Shown here: in pieces, positions 18,699-29,386 of the stretch
Layout of the letters: each line of letters starts with the position of its first letter
How positions within the stretch are numbered: position 1 is the stretch's first letter
The notes under the pieces: model-generated
The model's input: the letters and a program-made list of their open reading frames with translations, nothing else
What the model was told of the DNA's origin: nothing
Databases searched by the model: none
Position numbers and translations under genes: made by a program
Origin: Parastagonospora avenae f. sp. tritici 18332-5
Lineage: Eukaryota > Ascomycota > Dothideomycetes > Pleosporales > Phaeosphaeriaceae
Reading direction: 5' to 3'
Assembly (NCBI GenBank): GCA_022559985.1
Contig: JAFJTR010000016.1
Span: forward strand, 248,001-312,000
DNA: 64,000 nucleotides

Positions 18699-20945
18699 AT
18701 GTCAACTACAAGAACCTCAAAACGTGTGAAAATGTCCCCTTCGACTGATCGTAAACGTGCTGTCCGCATTGCCGGTTGCTCCGGTGGCTTCCTCGACCGC
18801 GCTAATGCCATCACTCGAATGGCTGGAGACCCTGAGATCGACGTTGTGATGGGTGAGGCCTGACATGATAAAATTTCTGACCGCAATGCTAACTTTGCAT
18901 AGGCGACTGGCTGTCGGAGATGACCATGACCGTTCACGGCAGCGGAAAAGTCAAAAACCGTTCAAACCAAAATGGCGATGCTCCAATGACATTAGAAGAG
19001 CGCAAGAAAAAGGCTATGTACGCTGAGACCTTCATCTCCTGCTTCGAGCCAGCAATTCCAAATCTTGTCAAGAATGGTACCAAATTGGCAGTCAATGCTG
19101 GCGCTTCAGACACGGAACTGTTGGCTGAAGTTGTTGTCGATCTTCTGGAGAAAGCGGGTGCTGGTCATCTCAAAGTCGCATGGATAGAAGGAGACGACGT
19201 TACAGGCCAAGTGAACAGCTTGATCAAGAAAGGCGAGAAGTTCGAGAGTTTGATGCATGGAAAGAAGCTCGAGCAATGGGGTATGGAACCAATATGTGCA
19301 CAGGCGTACCTGGGCGGACTGTGTATGGCAGAGGCACTTCGGCAAGGCGCTGATATCGTGATCGCCGGACGTGTCGCTGATGCCGCCCCCGTGATTGGTG
19401 CGGCTGCGTAAGTCGAGGATTCGAAACCGAGCACCGGGAAGCTGACACTCGTAGATGGTGGCACGACTGGCAGAGCGGCCAGTTTGACGAACTTGCTGCG
19501 GCACTAGTGGCTGGTGAGTTGTTCAAATACAGGTCCTGCATATGAAACATCACTGAGAATGCGAAAAGGACATCTGATCGAGTGCTCGACATATGTCACT
19601 GGTGGCTATTACTCCATGTTCAAGGATCTCATGAAGCAAGGCAAACACGTCAACATGGGCTTCCCGATTGCAGAGGTCGAGTATGACGGTACAGTCACAA
19701 TTGCGAAGGAAAAGGACACTGGAGGTACTTAAACGCCACTGGATTCCATTACGCAAATGCTGATTCGAATAGGATGCGTCACCGTCGGCACATGCACATC
19801 GCAGCTGTTGTACGAGATTCAGGGTCCTCTATACTACAACTGCGACGTGACAGCGGATATCACGGACGTAAAGATGGAGCAGATAGGCGAAGATCTAGTG
19901 CGTGTAACTGGCGTAAAGGGTTTACCTCCGCCACCTACGACCAAAGTCGGCATCACAGCTCCTGCTGGGTATCAATGCGAATGGCACTTCTTCATGTGCG
20001 GGCTCGACATTGAGGAGAAGTGCAAGATTACGGAAGATCAAATTCGACACAGTAAGCCCCAGCAACAACTGATTTTCCGCAGCGTGTGAGGCTAATGCGA
20101 CCAGCGATGGGCGATAACGTCAAGCGCTTCTCAACGCTCAAATTCCACCAAAATGGTTCATCACCCATCGATGCACGAAATCAAGACGTCTCAACAGTCG
20201 ACTTCCGGTGCTTCGCCCAAACCTCTGATCCAGAAATCGTGCGCCCGGACATTCCCAACGGCTTCAATAGATGGTGTGTCGAAGTCTTCCTGCAATCCGC
20301 ACCTGGACTGTCACTCTCCAACGACCTGCGCCAAACTATTCCCAAGCCCTACTATGAGTACTGGCCCTCTCTCCTCCCACAAGACCAGCTCCCCCTCCGG
20401 GTCCACACTTTGTGGGGCAATAAAACCACCACCGACCTCACACCCCCTGCCACTACGCAAGACTACTCGCGCCAGCAACCTTCCTACGAAACCTCCAACC
20501 CCGTCGATCTCAGCACATTCGGCGAAACCGTTCGTGCACCGCTTGGCTACATCGTCGCGGGCCGCTCCGGCGACAAAGTGTCCGACTGTAACTGCGGCTT
20601 CTTTGTGCGCCACGATGATGAGTGGGATTGGCTGCGCAGCTTCATGACTATCGACCGCATCAAGCAGTTGCTTGGGCCAGAGGAGTACGAGGGCAAGGGA
20701 AGCAAGCCGATTGACCGGTTTGAGATGAAGAATCTGAGGGCTGTGCACTTCTTGCTGCATGATCATCTGGATAGAGGATATAATGCTTGCTCGACGTATG
20801 ACACGTTGGGGAAAAGTAAGTACACATGTCGGAGGAGAGGAGATGGGTGAACAGTATACTTACTTGTAGAACAGATGCGATGGAGTATCTGAGGGCGAAA
20901 ACGGTGGATTTGCCGAAGAAGTTCTTGGATCGGGGGAGGATCTAG
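18699..20945 (+). CDS. AtuA-like (DUF1446) protein, complete
   Basis: Seven exons, 18699-18852, 18903-19407, 19455-19513, 19569-19724, 19773-20051, 20105-20815 and 20875-20945, join in frame to 644 residues; introns are 47-59 nt. It opens with KRAVRIAGCSGGFLDRANAI, then IDVVMGDWLSEMTM, LAVNAGASDTELLAEVVVDLL, WIEGDDVTGQVNSL, QAYLGGLCMAEALRQGADIVIAGRVADAAPVIGAA and LVAGHLIECSTYVTGGYYS, all diagnostic of the AtuA N-terminal domain. The C-terminal part (YIVAGRSGDKVSDCNCGFFVRHDDEWDWLRSFMT) is the AtuA-associated C-terminal domain, ending in EYLRAKTVDLPKKFLDRGRI. Role known only for the Pseudomonas homologue in acyclic terpene catabolism. The small 59-nt third exon and the choice of acceptor at 19568 are set by the HLIECS motif. 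Confidence 0.92.
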
Positions 20946-22658
20946 AGAAGATGAGTCTGGGATTTGCTGGCGTCCCTGCAACCAAGTATAGCTATGCTTC
21001 ACTTCCCACTTAAATTTCTACGTTTCTTCATGTTAAGTGAAGACAGACGCACCAGGTGCCGTGACCATTCGTGTCCGCTCTGCTCAAACTTGTGACCTTG
21101 CCAGAGGTCATCCAGCAACTTATACACCAGCCTGTATAGCTTCAAAGTCTTATTAGACCTCATGATATACTTACAGAGACGTCTATCATAGGCAGCCAAG
21201 TCTGGTCATACACTTCCACGCCTGAGAGCTACTATCACTGTCCACTGTACAGACCGATGCATGCACATTCCTCTACGCCATAAGCATTTTCCGGCATCGC
21301 ACGCCTATTTATTTCCAGATATCGGTCGCTGAAGACAATGACCCCATGACACTCTGTTGCAAGAACATAGCACGAGGCTTGGAGAAATCCGACTCCGCGT
21401 ATTTGTCGCGCATCAAATATGTGAACGCGGCAGGGCGCTTCAACCAACGGCTTCAGTATACCTTTCCGAGCTGTATTGATGGAGCGCTCTGTGTCAGAGA
21501 AAGATATCCATGTGTAGGAGCGGTGTGCTGATCGTTAGACTCTATGCCAGCTGATTAATAGAAGAAACCGTGATTTATAGTGCTGCAGGGCTAAAGATGG
21601 GTAGGATCATGAAGAGCATGGTATGTGGTCCAACGACATGCTTTACGGATTCCTGCAGACTCTCTAGGTACTAACTTTGAGCGCGGAAAATAGTTTTCTC
21701 TTAGAAGATGAATGGTTTAGCGTACGGATATTATCGTTTCCAAAATATGTGCACCCCCTCCAGCCTGACCACATAGCGAGCACAGATACATCCGTACACC
21801 TCTGTATGCTCCTATTAGCAAGGATCTTCGTGAAGGTCGTTGAGGGTCTAGATAGCCGTTGACAGATATAACTTTTAGACTGAACTAGATAATTCTAACC
21901 TCTAAAATTGCTGCCTGCATTGTACTATCATCAAGTACATCACCGATCTCCCTGTTACATCATTATTCGTCATAGATATTTGTCATTATAGAAGTTCTAG
22001 GGGATGCACATCTTTTACAAGGCATTGATCTAGGAAGGATGCAAGGAATCTGACACAAGAAATGACCTTTTGATTACCCTAGACCATTTGATGACTACTA
22101 TTAGGTATTACAAGGTCAAGTACAGGTGACGGCAAACGCCATCAGGTGTTTCATAATTCTTTCCCGCTCTGCCTTACCTCAGACTACTGTTAAAGGAGAG
22201 ATATTATTCCATACCTAATGTAAGCCTGGCTAGCAATAGTAAGTTATAAGCATATCATGAAGAGCCACACAGGCCTTGCAGTTACACAGCTTGATCACAC
22301 CATTTATTCGATGATATGGAGACATGGCGCACTAAGATTGTTGGTACGGCTGACGCTACGTTTGTATCTCCGACGTGACTAAGTAGGCGCTCTTGCCTAC
22401 CCGTTTGCAGTATCGCTAGCGCGGGTCCTAGCTCAACGTTTGCTTTCTCTTCTATTCACTTTCACTGCTCCAGCTCCTGCCCACAACTATCAATATCGAG
22501 AAAGCCAACTCTTGATTTGAGATGTGGGAATAAAAACATGCTGTATTACGCTCCATACCCCTCAAAGCGGAGCTTGGAGCGTCTACCTTGTAAGTACCCC
22601 GAAGAGAACGCTATGTAAGCAGCACTGACGTGGGACAGCCGGGGTTCCGGTTCCGATC
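20946..22658. other. AT-richer gene-poor stretch
   Basis: About 1.7 kb with no recognisable gene. Frames are short and broken, and A/T content is visibly higher than in the flanking 0-20 kb. The composition suits an old repeat or relic eroded by mutation, but no terminal repeats or transposase motifs were seen. Confidence 0.5.
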
Positions 22659-23501
22659 CCCAAAGTCTACTCCCACCCTCAACACGCGGGTATAATGTCC
22701 TTCCTCAAAGTCCCAGCAGAAATCCGCAACAATATCTACATACATCTGCTGTAACTTTGTGAACCGATCGTGGTCTGCATGCCCAAGGACTTTTGCCAGT
22801 GCCATCGCCAATCTGAAGTATCGACCATATTGGGTCACATGTGTAGCTTACGACCAAGAATTATCCAGACCTATCGTCAGGTATGTCATGAAGCTTTCAG
22901 CATCCTATACGGCGACAACACATTCCGATTCATGAGTAACTCAGTATGTCAACATGACTTACCCTGGGACTCTTCCACCATAAAGTTTACGTGCTGGACA
23001 GCGGAGCTTAGTTCAAATTTTCGTTTTCTCAAGCAGATAGTTCTCAACAGCTCGCATCTGATTTGTTGCTGTCCCAAAGACGATCAATCCTTCGGAGTTC
23101 TAGTGGAGGATCACATCAACATCCTGCCGCTTATGAGACTTTTTTGGGCAAACAAGGAAACCATAATCGCCTTCATATGTATGTAGGCCGATGTTACCGA
23201 CGAGTAAAAGAGACAAGCGGTCGTGTTGGGAAATCTGCTACATGCAATCGGAGATATGGACATACTGAGCCTCAGGAAGTACCAACGGCTCATGGACCAT
23301 ATTATCGTCCACTGGGAGTGCACATTTGTCTGCATAATATATCCCTCGACAAACCGCACCGGGCATGTATGCACGAAGTTCGAAATCAGGAATGATGGCA
23401 AGACTATCTTTCAAGCTCCGCAACCGCATCCTCCTCAGCTTTCGGAACTTGCTGGTCAAAGCCTGCCTCGAGTTATTGAATACATGTCACGGTTCATGTA
23501 A
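22659..23501 (+). pseudogene. Relic of a 2EXR/F-box-like family gene, copy 1
   Basis: One reading frame can be followed from 22659 to the stop at 23499, broken only by nonsense codons at 22752 (TAA), 23184 (TAG) and 23205 (TAA), with no frameshift. It starts with KVYSHP, then an ATG at 22695 and SFLKVPAEIRNNIYIHLL, the LPAEIRNxIY signature of the large fungal 2EXR/F-box-like family. About 65 codons on, RIIQTYRQVCHEAFSILYGDNTFRF matches the family's CRQIxxEAxxxLYGxNTF motif. All three stops could come from CAA or CAG by C-to-T change at CpA, the preferred RIP target. The same opening occurs in the relic at 29387. Function of intact relatives is unknown. Confidence 0.7.
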
Positions 23502-23756
23502 TAGGCTATTGGGCAGCAGAATTGATAGGAACACTGATGTTGAATTGAAGTCAGTCTACGGGCTGATATACCGGAATGATCGGAAGTAAGCAGGGTTGAG
23601 GTGAAACCCTATTCACATAGGGCCGAGCAGTATCGGGCCGAGCAAACTGTATGTAGACCGTGACAATACATCATTACCGAACAAAAGGGCGTATATAATC
23701 TTGTCAACAGTACAACCTTGGGGCCAGACAATAGCCTCTCCGGAGTCAATCAAAGA

Positions 23757-24380
23757 ATGCAAGAGGTGTACCAACATGAGTTAAGAAGCCATGCGGTCAA
23801 TACCATTGTGTTGAGGTCTACCTCTGCCAGCATGTCACCTGCAACGTTCGAACCGTTATGGAAGCACGTCAGCTTAGTCGCTCGGTACAGCCGGTGGCAC
23901 GGAAACTGTGATCTAATCAGTATCGCGCAAATCTCACTCAAAGTGCCCAAAATGATACTCGGTCTGCAAGGCGCAGACTGTGCAGCAATACCAAGCATCT
24001 ATCTAGACTCTTGGGAAATATGTCGAGCTACATATCGTTTCAGATCGAGCACGCCCATTATCTTTCGACTCGCAGGATTTGATCACGGGAGTCATATCGA
24101 TCATCATACAACTGTCGGACACATCCGGCATCGCAATTTTGGTCTTCATGTAGGTCTCAGCCACAGCCTCTCCACAAAAGCTAGGATCACTTGCTATGTG
24201 GCCGTAGAAGTTGGTGGCCCCGGTACTTCGTTTGAGGCTATCACCATGGGGTATCCTCGAAGCACCCCGAAGAAATTTGTGCCCAAGGACGACAATGCTC
24301 ATGAGTTTGAGATTGAGGACGTGTACGAAGCGGGCTGCACCTCTTGGCAGATGCAAGATCTGAAGATTACCCATAAATAG
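23757..24380 (+). CDS. Uncertain open frame, possibly a relic
   Basis: An open frame of 207 codons from ATG 23757; the same frame is open upstream to about 23670 without another ATG. I do not recognise the product. The opening NSLSGVNQRMQEVYQHELRS loosely recalls the 'vNxxxxxEY' segment of fungal F-box-like proteins, and the rest (DNAHEFEIEDVYEAGC near the end) has no known motif. It lies 255 bp after relic copy 1 on the same strand and may be part of a second decayed gene. No clear splice partners were found. Confidence 0.3.
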   Translation: MQEVYQHELRSHAVNTIVLRSTSASMSPATFEPLWKHVSLVARYSRWHGNCDLISIAQISLKVPKMILGLQGADCAAIPSIYLDSWEICRATYRFRSSTPIIFRLAGFDHGSHIDHHTTVGHIRHRNFGLHVGLSHSLSTKARITCYVAVEVGGPGTSFEAITMGYPRSTPKKFVPKDDNAHEFEIEDVYEAGCTSWQMQDLKITHK

Positions 24381-25134
24381 GTAGACATGCCGGCAGATGA
24401 TTGGCCAGAAGCGAGCCGACAAAAGCTTTCAAGCTTTCTCGAAGGCCCTGCACCGCTCGTCTTAGAATCAGATAGTCTGTCGTGAACCGTATCTAGATAC
24501 CGAGGTTCGGCGCGAATGGGGCGTAAGATCGAAGAAAGGAGTGCCAGTGTGGAGGTCTTGCCATCGTAAAGACTTCAGACTCTACTGAAAAACCGAGAAT
24601 GATCATGGCAGATCTAGGCTATGTATAGGCGTGCTCGGGAGCATGATCAGGGAGGCCTGGATTCTTGAGGTGGATAAATGATGTTTTTTTCGAGCGAGCA
24701 CTGCGTAAATACCATAGCTTAATACTGCATAACACTTATCAGTATCGATCCCGTTCTTCAAATCGATGTGCATATAAATGTTGGATTTCCTATACTGCGT
24801 GACAGATTTGGCGTTCATGTGTGAATGCTGCCGATTGACATGGTTAGATGTTTACAATCCGAAGCGTCGACGAGTCAAAAGTGAAATCATCGTGGACTAC
24901 TCGATATACCTTAGGAGTGAAGTCTTGGTTGGTCGTCAGTAATCACCATACGCATCAATGCGCCACTTTCGTAATATGAGACAAAACATGTAATATGAGA
25001 CTACGGGGTAGCAGCTAGAGATACTCAGACATGCTATGACTGCGAAAGAGCGAACGGAATCCTCCAGTGCTATATAGAGACAAGTTGTAGGGGCATAAGC
25101 GTTCCGAGGTTCATGCGCGAGAGACGTATCTCCT
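24381..25134. other. Intergenic, no gene seen
   Basis: About 750 bp, AT-rich, with only short frames; no recognised feature. Confidence 0.4.
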
Positions 25135-26261
25135 TCAAGGACCGCCAGCACGACCAGTGTCGTCCCAGTATTGCTCTCCCTGAGATCTGCACGTTCCAAC
25201 AACACAGTAGCAGGCCTGAAGAATTAGCATATACACTCTAGAACAATGTAACTTGTATTGCTTACACCACCGGCATTCTGCTTGTTGGGAGACTTTATAA
25301 CGCAGGGTTCGCTGGGCTTGCTGTTACCACAGGCAGAGTTGAAGCTGCTCTGTACTGTGTCTGTTGAATGCGTTAGATTTGGTGTGAAGTAGTGGATATG
25401 ACGGAATGCCAGAAACTTACAGGCAGTATGGGCCATTCTATACCAAATGCATAACGTTTGACCGCTGTGAGACGTGCAACCGTTCGTGTGTCCTGTGCTC
25501 AAGCTCTCTTGCACGTCGAAGCCTCCAGAGATCCATCCCGCTCCGGAGACACTGCTCGAAAAGCCGATCGTGTAAGTTTTGGCTCTCTCTGCGCCAACAT
25601 TGCACTCTTGGGCAGCACCGCATTCCTGGTTTTCCTAAGTATGGCGGTTAGTAATCACTATGCTCAAAGCTCTCAGAAACTCTGCGCTTACCGAAAGTTG
25701 CTTGTGAAGATAGTTTTGGTGTGGGTTGCCATCGCCGACGAGTTTAGTCTTGTACTTGGAGAACACGCAAGACTGTCGAGATCCCAAAATCCTGGAATGA
25801 AAGGACGGCATAGCAATTTTCTCTACAGGCGCACCAGCAAGGTGCAAACTCTCGCTCCTCGACTTGAGAGTGCGGAACGCAGCTTTGTTGTCCTCGTGAG
25901 AGAAGCAGTCTTCTGCAGATGTTGCCGCAACTTCTGGGACGTCATATTCCACACCAGTACATTCGAAGATAGCAATGGCATCGTCGTAGATGGTGTTGCA
26001 GACGGTTCCTTCCTTGGCATTGCTCAGTACCTCAAAGCTCTTATCGCCTACAGTAAAAAATCCTCTGCCAATCTGATCCAAGTTGGAGAAGTCGAGGGAA
26101 CCAATTTTCGAACTGCAGGATTCTGCGAGCACTGCCTTATCAGCACCCTGGATTTCCAGAGCAGTTCTGCCAGAAGATCGCTCGTAGCGGTAGGTAACAA
26201 AGACTTCTTTGGCGAAGACCAAGGTTGCAAAAGCAGTTAGGGTGAAGAGCGTAAATCGCAC
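25135..26261 (-). CDS. Secreted cysteine-rich protein of a fungal-specific family; start codon reads GTG
   Basis: Exons 26261-25692, 25634-25421, 25360-25266 and 25215-25135 join in frame to 320 codons; introns are 57, 60 and 50 nt. The frame opens with a clear signal peptide (xRFTLFTLTAFATLVFA), but the expected ATG is GTG, in a good CACC context, and no in-frame ATG lies upstream nearby. The C-terminal 140 residues match a widespread uncharacterised fungal secreted family: LVGDGNPHQNYLHKQLSE, a CG..EC pair, YTIGFSSSVSGAGWISGGF, GQTLCIWYRMAHTAYTVQ, SPNKQNAGGACYCVVGTCRSQG and a short tail after QYWDD. About a dozen cysteines suggest disulfides. The N-terminal domain of about 150 residues is not recognised. 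The gene is either start-codon-damaged, uses a non-AUG start, or has an unseen 5' exon. Confidence 0.75.
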
Positions 26262-26280
26262 GGTGAAGGAAGTGATAATG

Positions 26281-26306
26281 TGAAGAGCTTGTGTGAAGAG
26301 CTTGTG
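26281..26306. repeat. 13-bp direct tandem repeat in 5' flank
   Basis: TGAAGAGCTTGTG occurs twice in perfect tandem, 20 bp upstream of the GTG of the secreted cysteine-rich gene (read on the minus strand), probably inside its 5' UTR. Confidence 0.85.
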
Positions 26307-27571
26307 TGAGTTGATTTGTGGTTCTCTTTCAAGGAGAATGAGGATGGTGTTTATACCTGATGAGTTCGTGGCCGGCTCTCACATCTCGTCACTATCTGAT
26401 GATCTCTTCTCGATCCTGGTCCCCTAGTTCTGCCACTGGTCATTGATCATCCCTCCCCTCTGCAGCTTCACAGCCTCGTGGGTCTATTCCAACAGCCAAG
26501 TATCGTGCTCTGGAGAGTACTCATGGCTTATCTAGGATAGCGCCGCCGGTACTTCTGGAGATTAGCGCCGGGTTCGGTTGTCAGTGCCAGTTCTGACGGA
26601 TTGCCTTGCTTTGGGAGGGGAGATGGGGGTCTTGAAGTTACCATCGTAAGTATGCCTCTCGTATGCCACTCGGGGTATGGGAGCAAGATTTACGAATGCA
26701 TGAGGTCTTCAAGCGGGACTACGTAGTCAAACCAAATCATCGCAAGGAAAAATAGACTGGCTATCAGAAGGCTACATCAATACGTTCAGTCACTCTTAGA
26801 TCCGCCATGTGAAATGAGGTAGACGCTTGGCACCAAGTTACGTCAACCTCTGGGGGAGGGTAGACGTCCCATGTCATCATTGACGCTAGACCCAGAATCC
26901 AATCCTCCCCCCCCACGCAGCTCCTATGTCGACCAAATAAGACTCTGCTCCTACAGCCAGTATAATGTCGGGACTCTCCCCATTTCTCTTCGTTCTATTA
27001 TCTGCAATGTGCGTCGGGGATAGATTGCTTTACGGAGTTTCCCCGAAGTCGGGCGCAGCAATCTTGTGCTGTAGCGCGACTCGTGGACTGTACATTGGGG
27101 AGAAGTGGTTTCTTCGCCCCCATAAAATTGTCCCAATGTAGCAGGTACCATAGCACTTGGCTGTTGTACCATGACAATTGGCCTCTGGAGACGGGAGGCC
27201 TAAACCTCGGGATCTAATCGTGCCCGCAAAATCTTCTCTATCAAAAACCACAACACTTGGGCTTGCTTCTAAATGATTGGGATGGAGACAGTCGGGTGAC
27301 CTTGATGTTAGACGCAGATGTGCTGCTCTTGGAAGGAATCTATATTTGTAAATGGTGTGTGGGAAAAGAACGCAACCTTGACAGATACAAAACCTGTTTC
27401 CATTTACATGTCAACAGATGCTTTGTCCAGAGGATGCGATGGCGACGAATCTTATTGCCGCTGCACACAGTCCTGCACACAGTACTACAAGTAAGGCAGA
27501 TAATTTTGTGAATCTGGCGACAGAAACATACCCTAACTGTCCGTACATAGCAATCCTCATTATCACGTGAG

Positions 27572-27608
27572 CTGCTGATGCACAGGCCTGCAGGCCTGTG
27601 CGCAGCAG
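27572..27608. repeat. Perfect 22-bp palindrome with extended arms
   Basis: Bases 27580-27601 read the same on both strands (centre CTGCAG). CTGCTG at 27572-27577 pairs with CAGCAG at 27603-27608 across small bulges. This could extrude as a cruciform or form a stable hairpin if transcribed. Confidence 0.85.
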
Positions 27609-28082
27609 AATTGTATATGAACGCGTTCGTACGATAGATAGAACATCATCAATCTGCAACAATATACACTCGTAACTTGATCAACCCCATCGTACAATAT
27701 TGTACACCCACTTACTGCAACTATCGCGCTGCAAAGGAAGTGCTACTAGCACTAACTAAACCATGACTTAGCGGGCCGTTTCCGACATTGAAAATACCAG
27801 GGTAGACATGGGTGGTTCGTTAGTGGCTAGTCAAAGTTTAAGCTTAGATCCGCTCGAGGTCCTAAATAAAAATACAAAGAGGCGATCGTTATGGTTGCCG
27901 ACCTTATGTCCTCGACCCACAAAAACACCAACTGATGTCACCGCACGAGCTTAATGTAAGGGTGCGCGAAGGTAAGTAGCAGATGAACAGTGCCCAGTTG
28001 CAAAGTTTCCTTTTCGAATCAGGACAGGATTGGAATGCCTGGGGAATACAAGGCCTGACATTGAACGATGGTAAGTGGCGCA

Positions 28083-28116
28083 CACCCAACAGCGCCGCGC
28101 ACCCAACAGCGCCGCG
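28083..28116. repeat. 17-bp perfect tandem duplication
   Basis: CACCCAACAGCGCCGCG occurs twice head to tail. It is GC-rich within an AT-richer region. Confidence 0.85.
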
Positions 28117-29386
28117 GTACTATGCAAGGTTATGCGATGAAACAGCGAGCCTTTCCTGAACAGAGGTTTAGCACAAAGTACATGCAAGTCAGTACGTGAG
28201 TACATTTCCAAGTTTCACGAGGCCTTCGGCGACCTCTGCTCCGACGGTATAACGATCGGCTGGAAACAACCAAACAGCGTCGACAAGACCTCAGCCGCAG
28301 ATGAGATCACGATTATGAACTTTCTTGCCATCTCAAAAGCGTCCTGACTGACTTAATAGAGGCGTGCAACAAGTATAAATGCAAAGGTGACAAGTAGACT
28401 ACGAAGGAGCTCGTTTGCATTGAGCACTCGGCGCAGAAGCTAGCCCGTGACTTAAACGCCACAACACCACAACGCAACGATAATAATTTTAGAAAAGTCG
28501 CTAGAAATCTAAAGTACGCATTTCTTATCAAGACTCAGATTTTGCAATATAATTGTCTTGTCGTGGTAGAGTGGTGTGTTGGTTCGTGTGCTGGGGATTC
28601 GGTGGGGTGAGTGTCCAGAAAATACGAGCTCCTTCGGATTGACAGTCTCATTCTCTCACTCGGAGCTGAAATCCGCCGCGCAGCGAAGGAGCCTATCAAA
28701 GCCTTCCTTACTGTCACAAAGCAGAAGGAGGAGCAGTGCGTCACAACCCACTCAGACGACTACAACCGCACCTGCTAACAGTACTAAAACTTCAGCTCCT
28801 TCTTGCAATCGCTCACCTAAGCCTGTCGGCATGTGCGATTAATGAGCTGTGTTTACCAGGGTGTATCGAGATGATTTTTGTCATTCCTGGGGTTTGAAAA
28901 TTGTGAAATCGATGAGTGGAATTATCTATGCCTCTGAGATTTTTTATAGCCTCCCACATGTACTTTCAGACACTCATGTATCTGTCTGACAGGAGCTGCT
29001 TATGAAAACGCGCACTGTTTGTTTCAGATGGTCTGCAATCTCCGAAAGTTCCATCAGGTGCTGCATAACTGCGGTACCTCCTCACGCGTTACCATTACTA
29101 TGAGCGTTCGAAACACTTTGCAAATATCTACACCTACTAGTGGGCCACCTGGTGGTGCGTTTGCACCTCTGACGTAACGTGACGGCTCTTTCCCTCCACG
29201 TGAGCTAGTGCAGGCCCGAGCTCTGCTCTGCTGCTACCCTCTACTCACTCGAAACATGTTTTTCTGAGCCTCAACCCGACGATACATCCTATCGCGGCTT
29301 TTCTGGCACTCGTTGCGTAAGTGTCGTCACATTCTCTTTATGCCAGTACAAGCACTGGCCGACAACCCTTAGCGATATCTCCGAAC

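Larger units (their letters stand above)
26307..29386. other. Gene-poor stretch with short repeats
   Basis: Three kilobases with no supported gene. It contains a strong palindrome at 27572-27608 and a 17-bp tandem duplication at 28083-28116. Frames are short and change often, and no transposase or reverse-transcriptase motif was seen. Confidence 0.5.

Noticed and set aside
22651..22664. A GGTTCCGATCCCC-like string resembling a tRNA T-arm
   Set aside because: No acceptor, D or anticodon stems can be formed around it; no tRNA.
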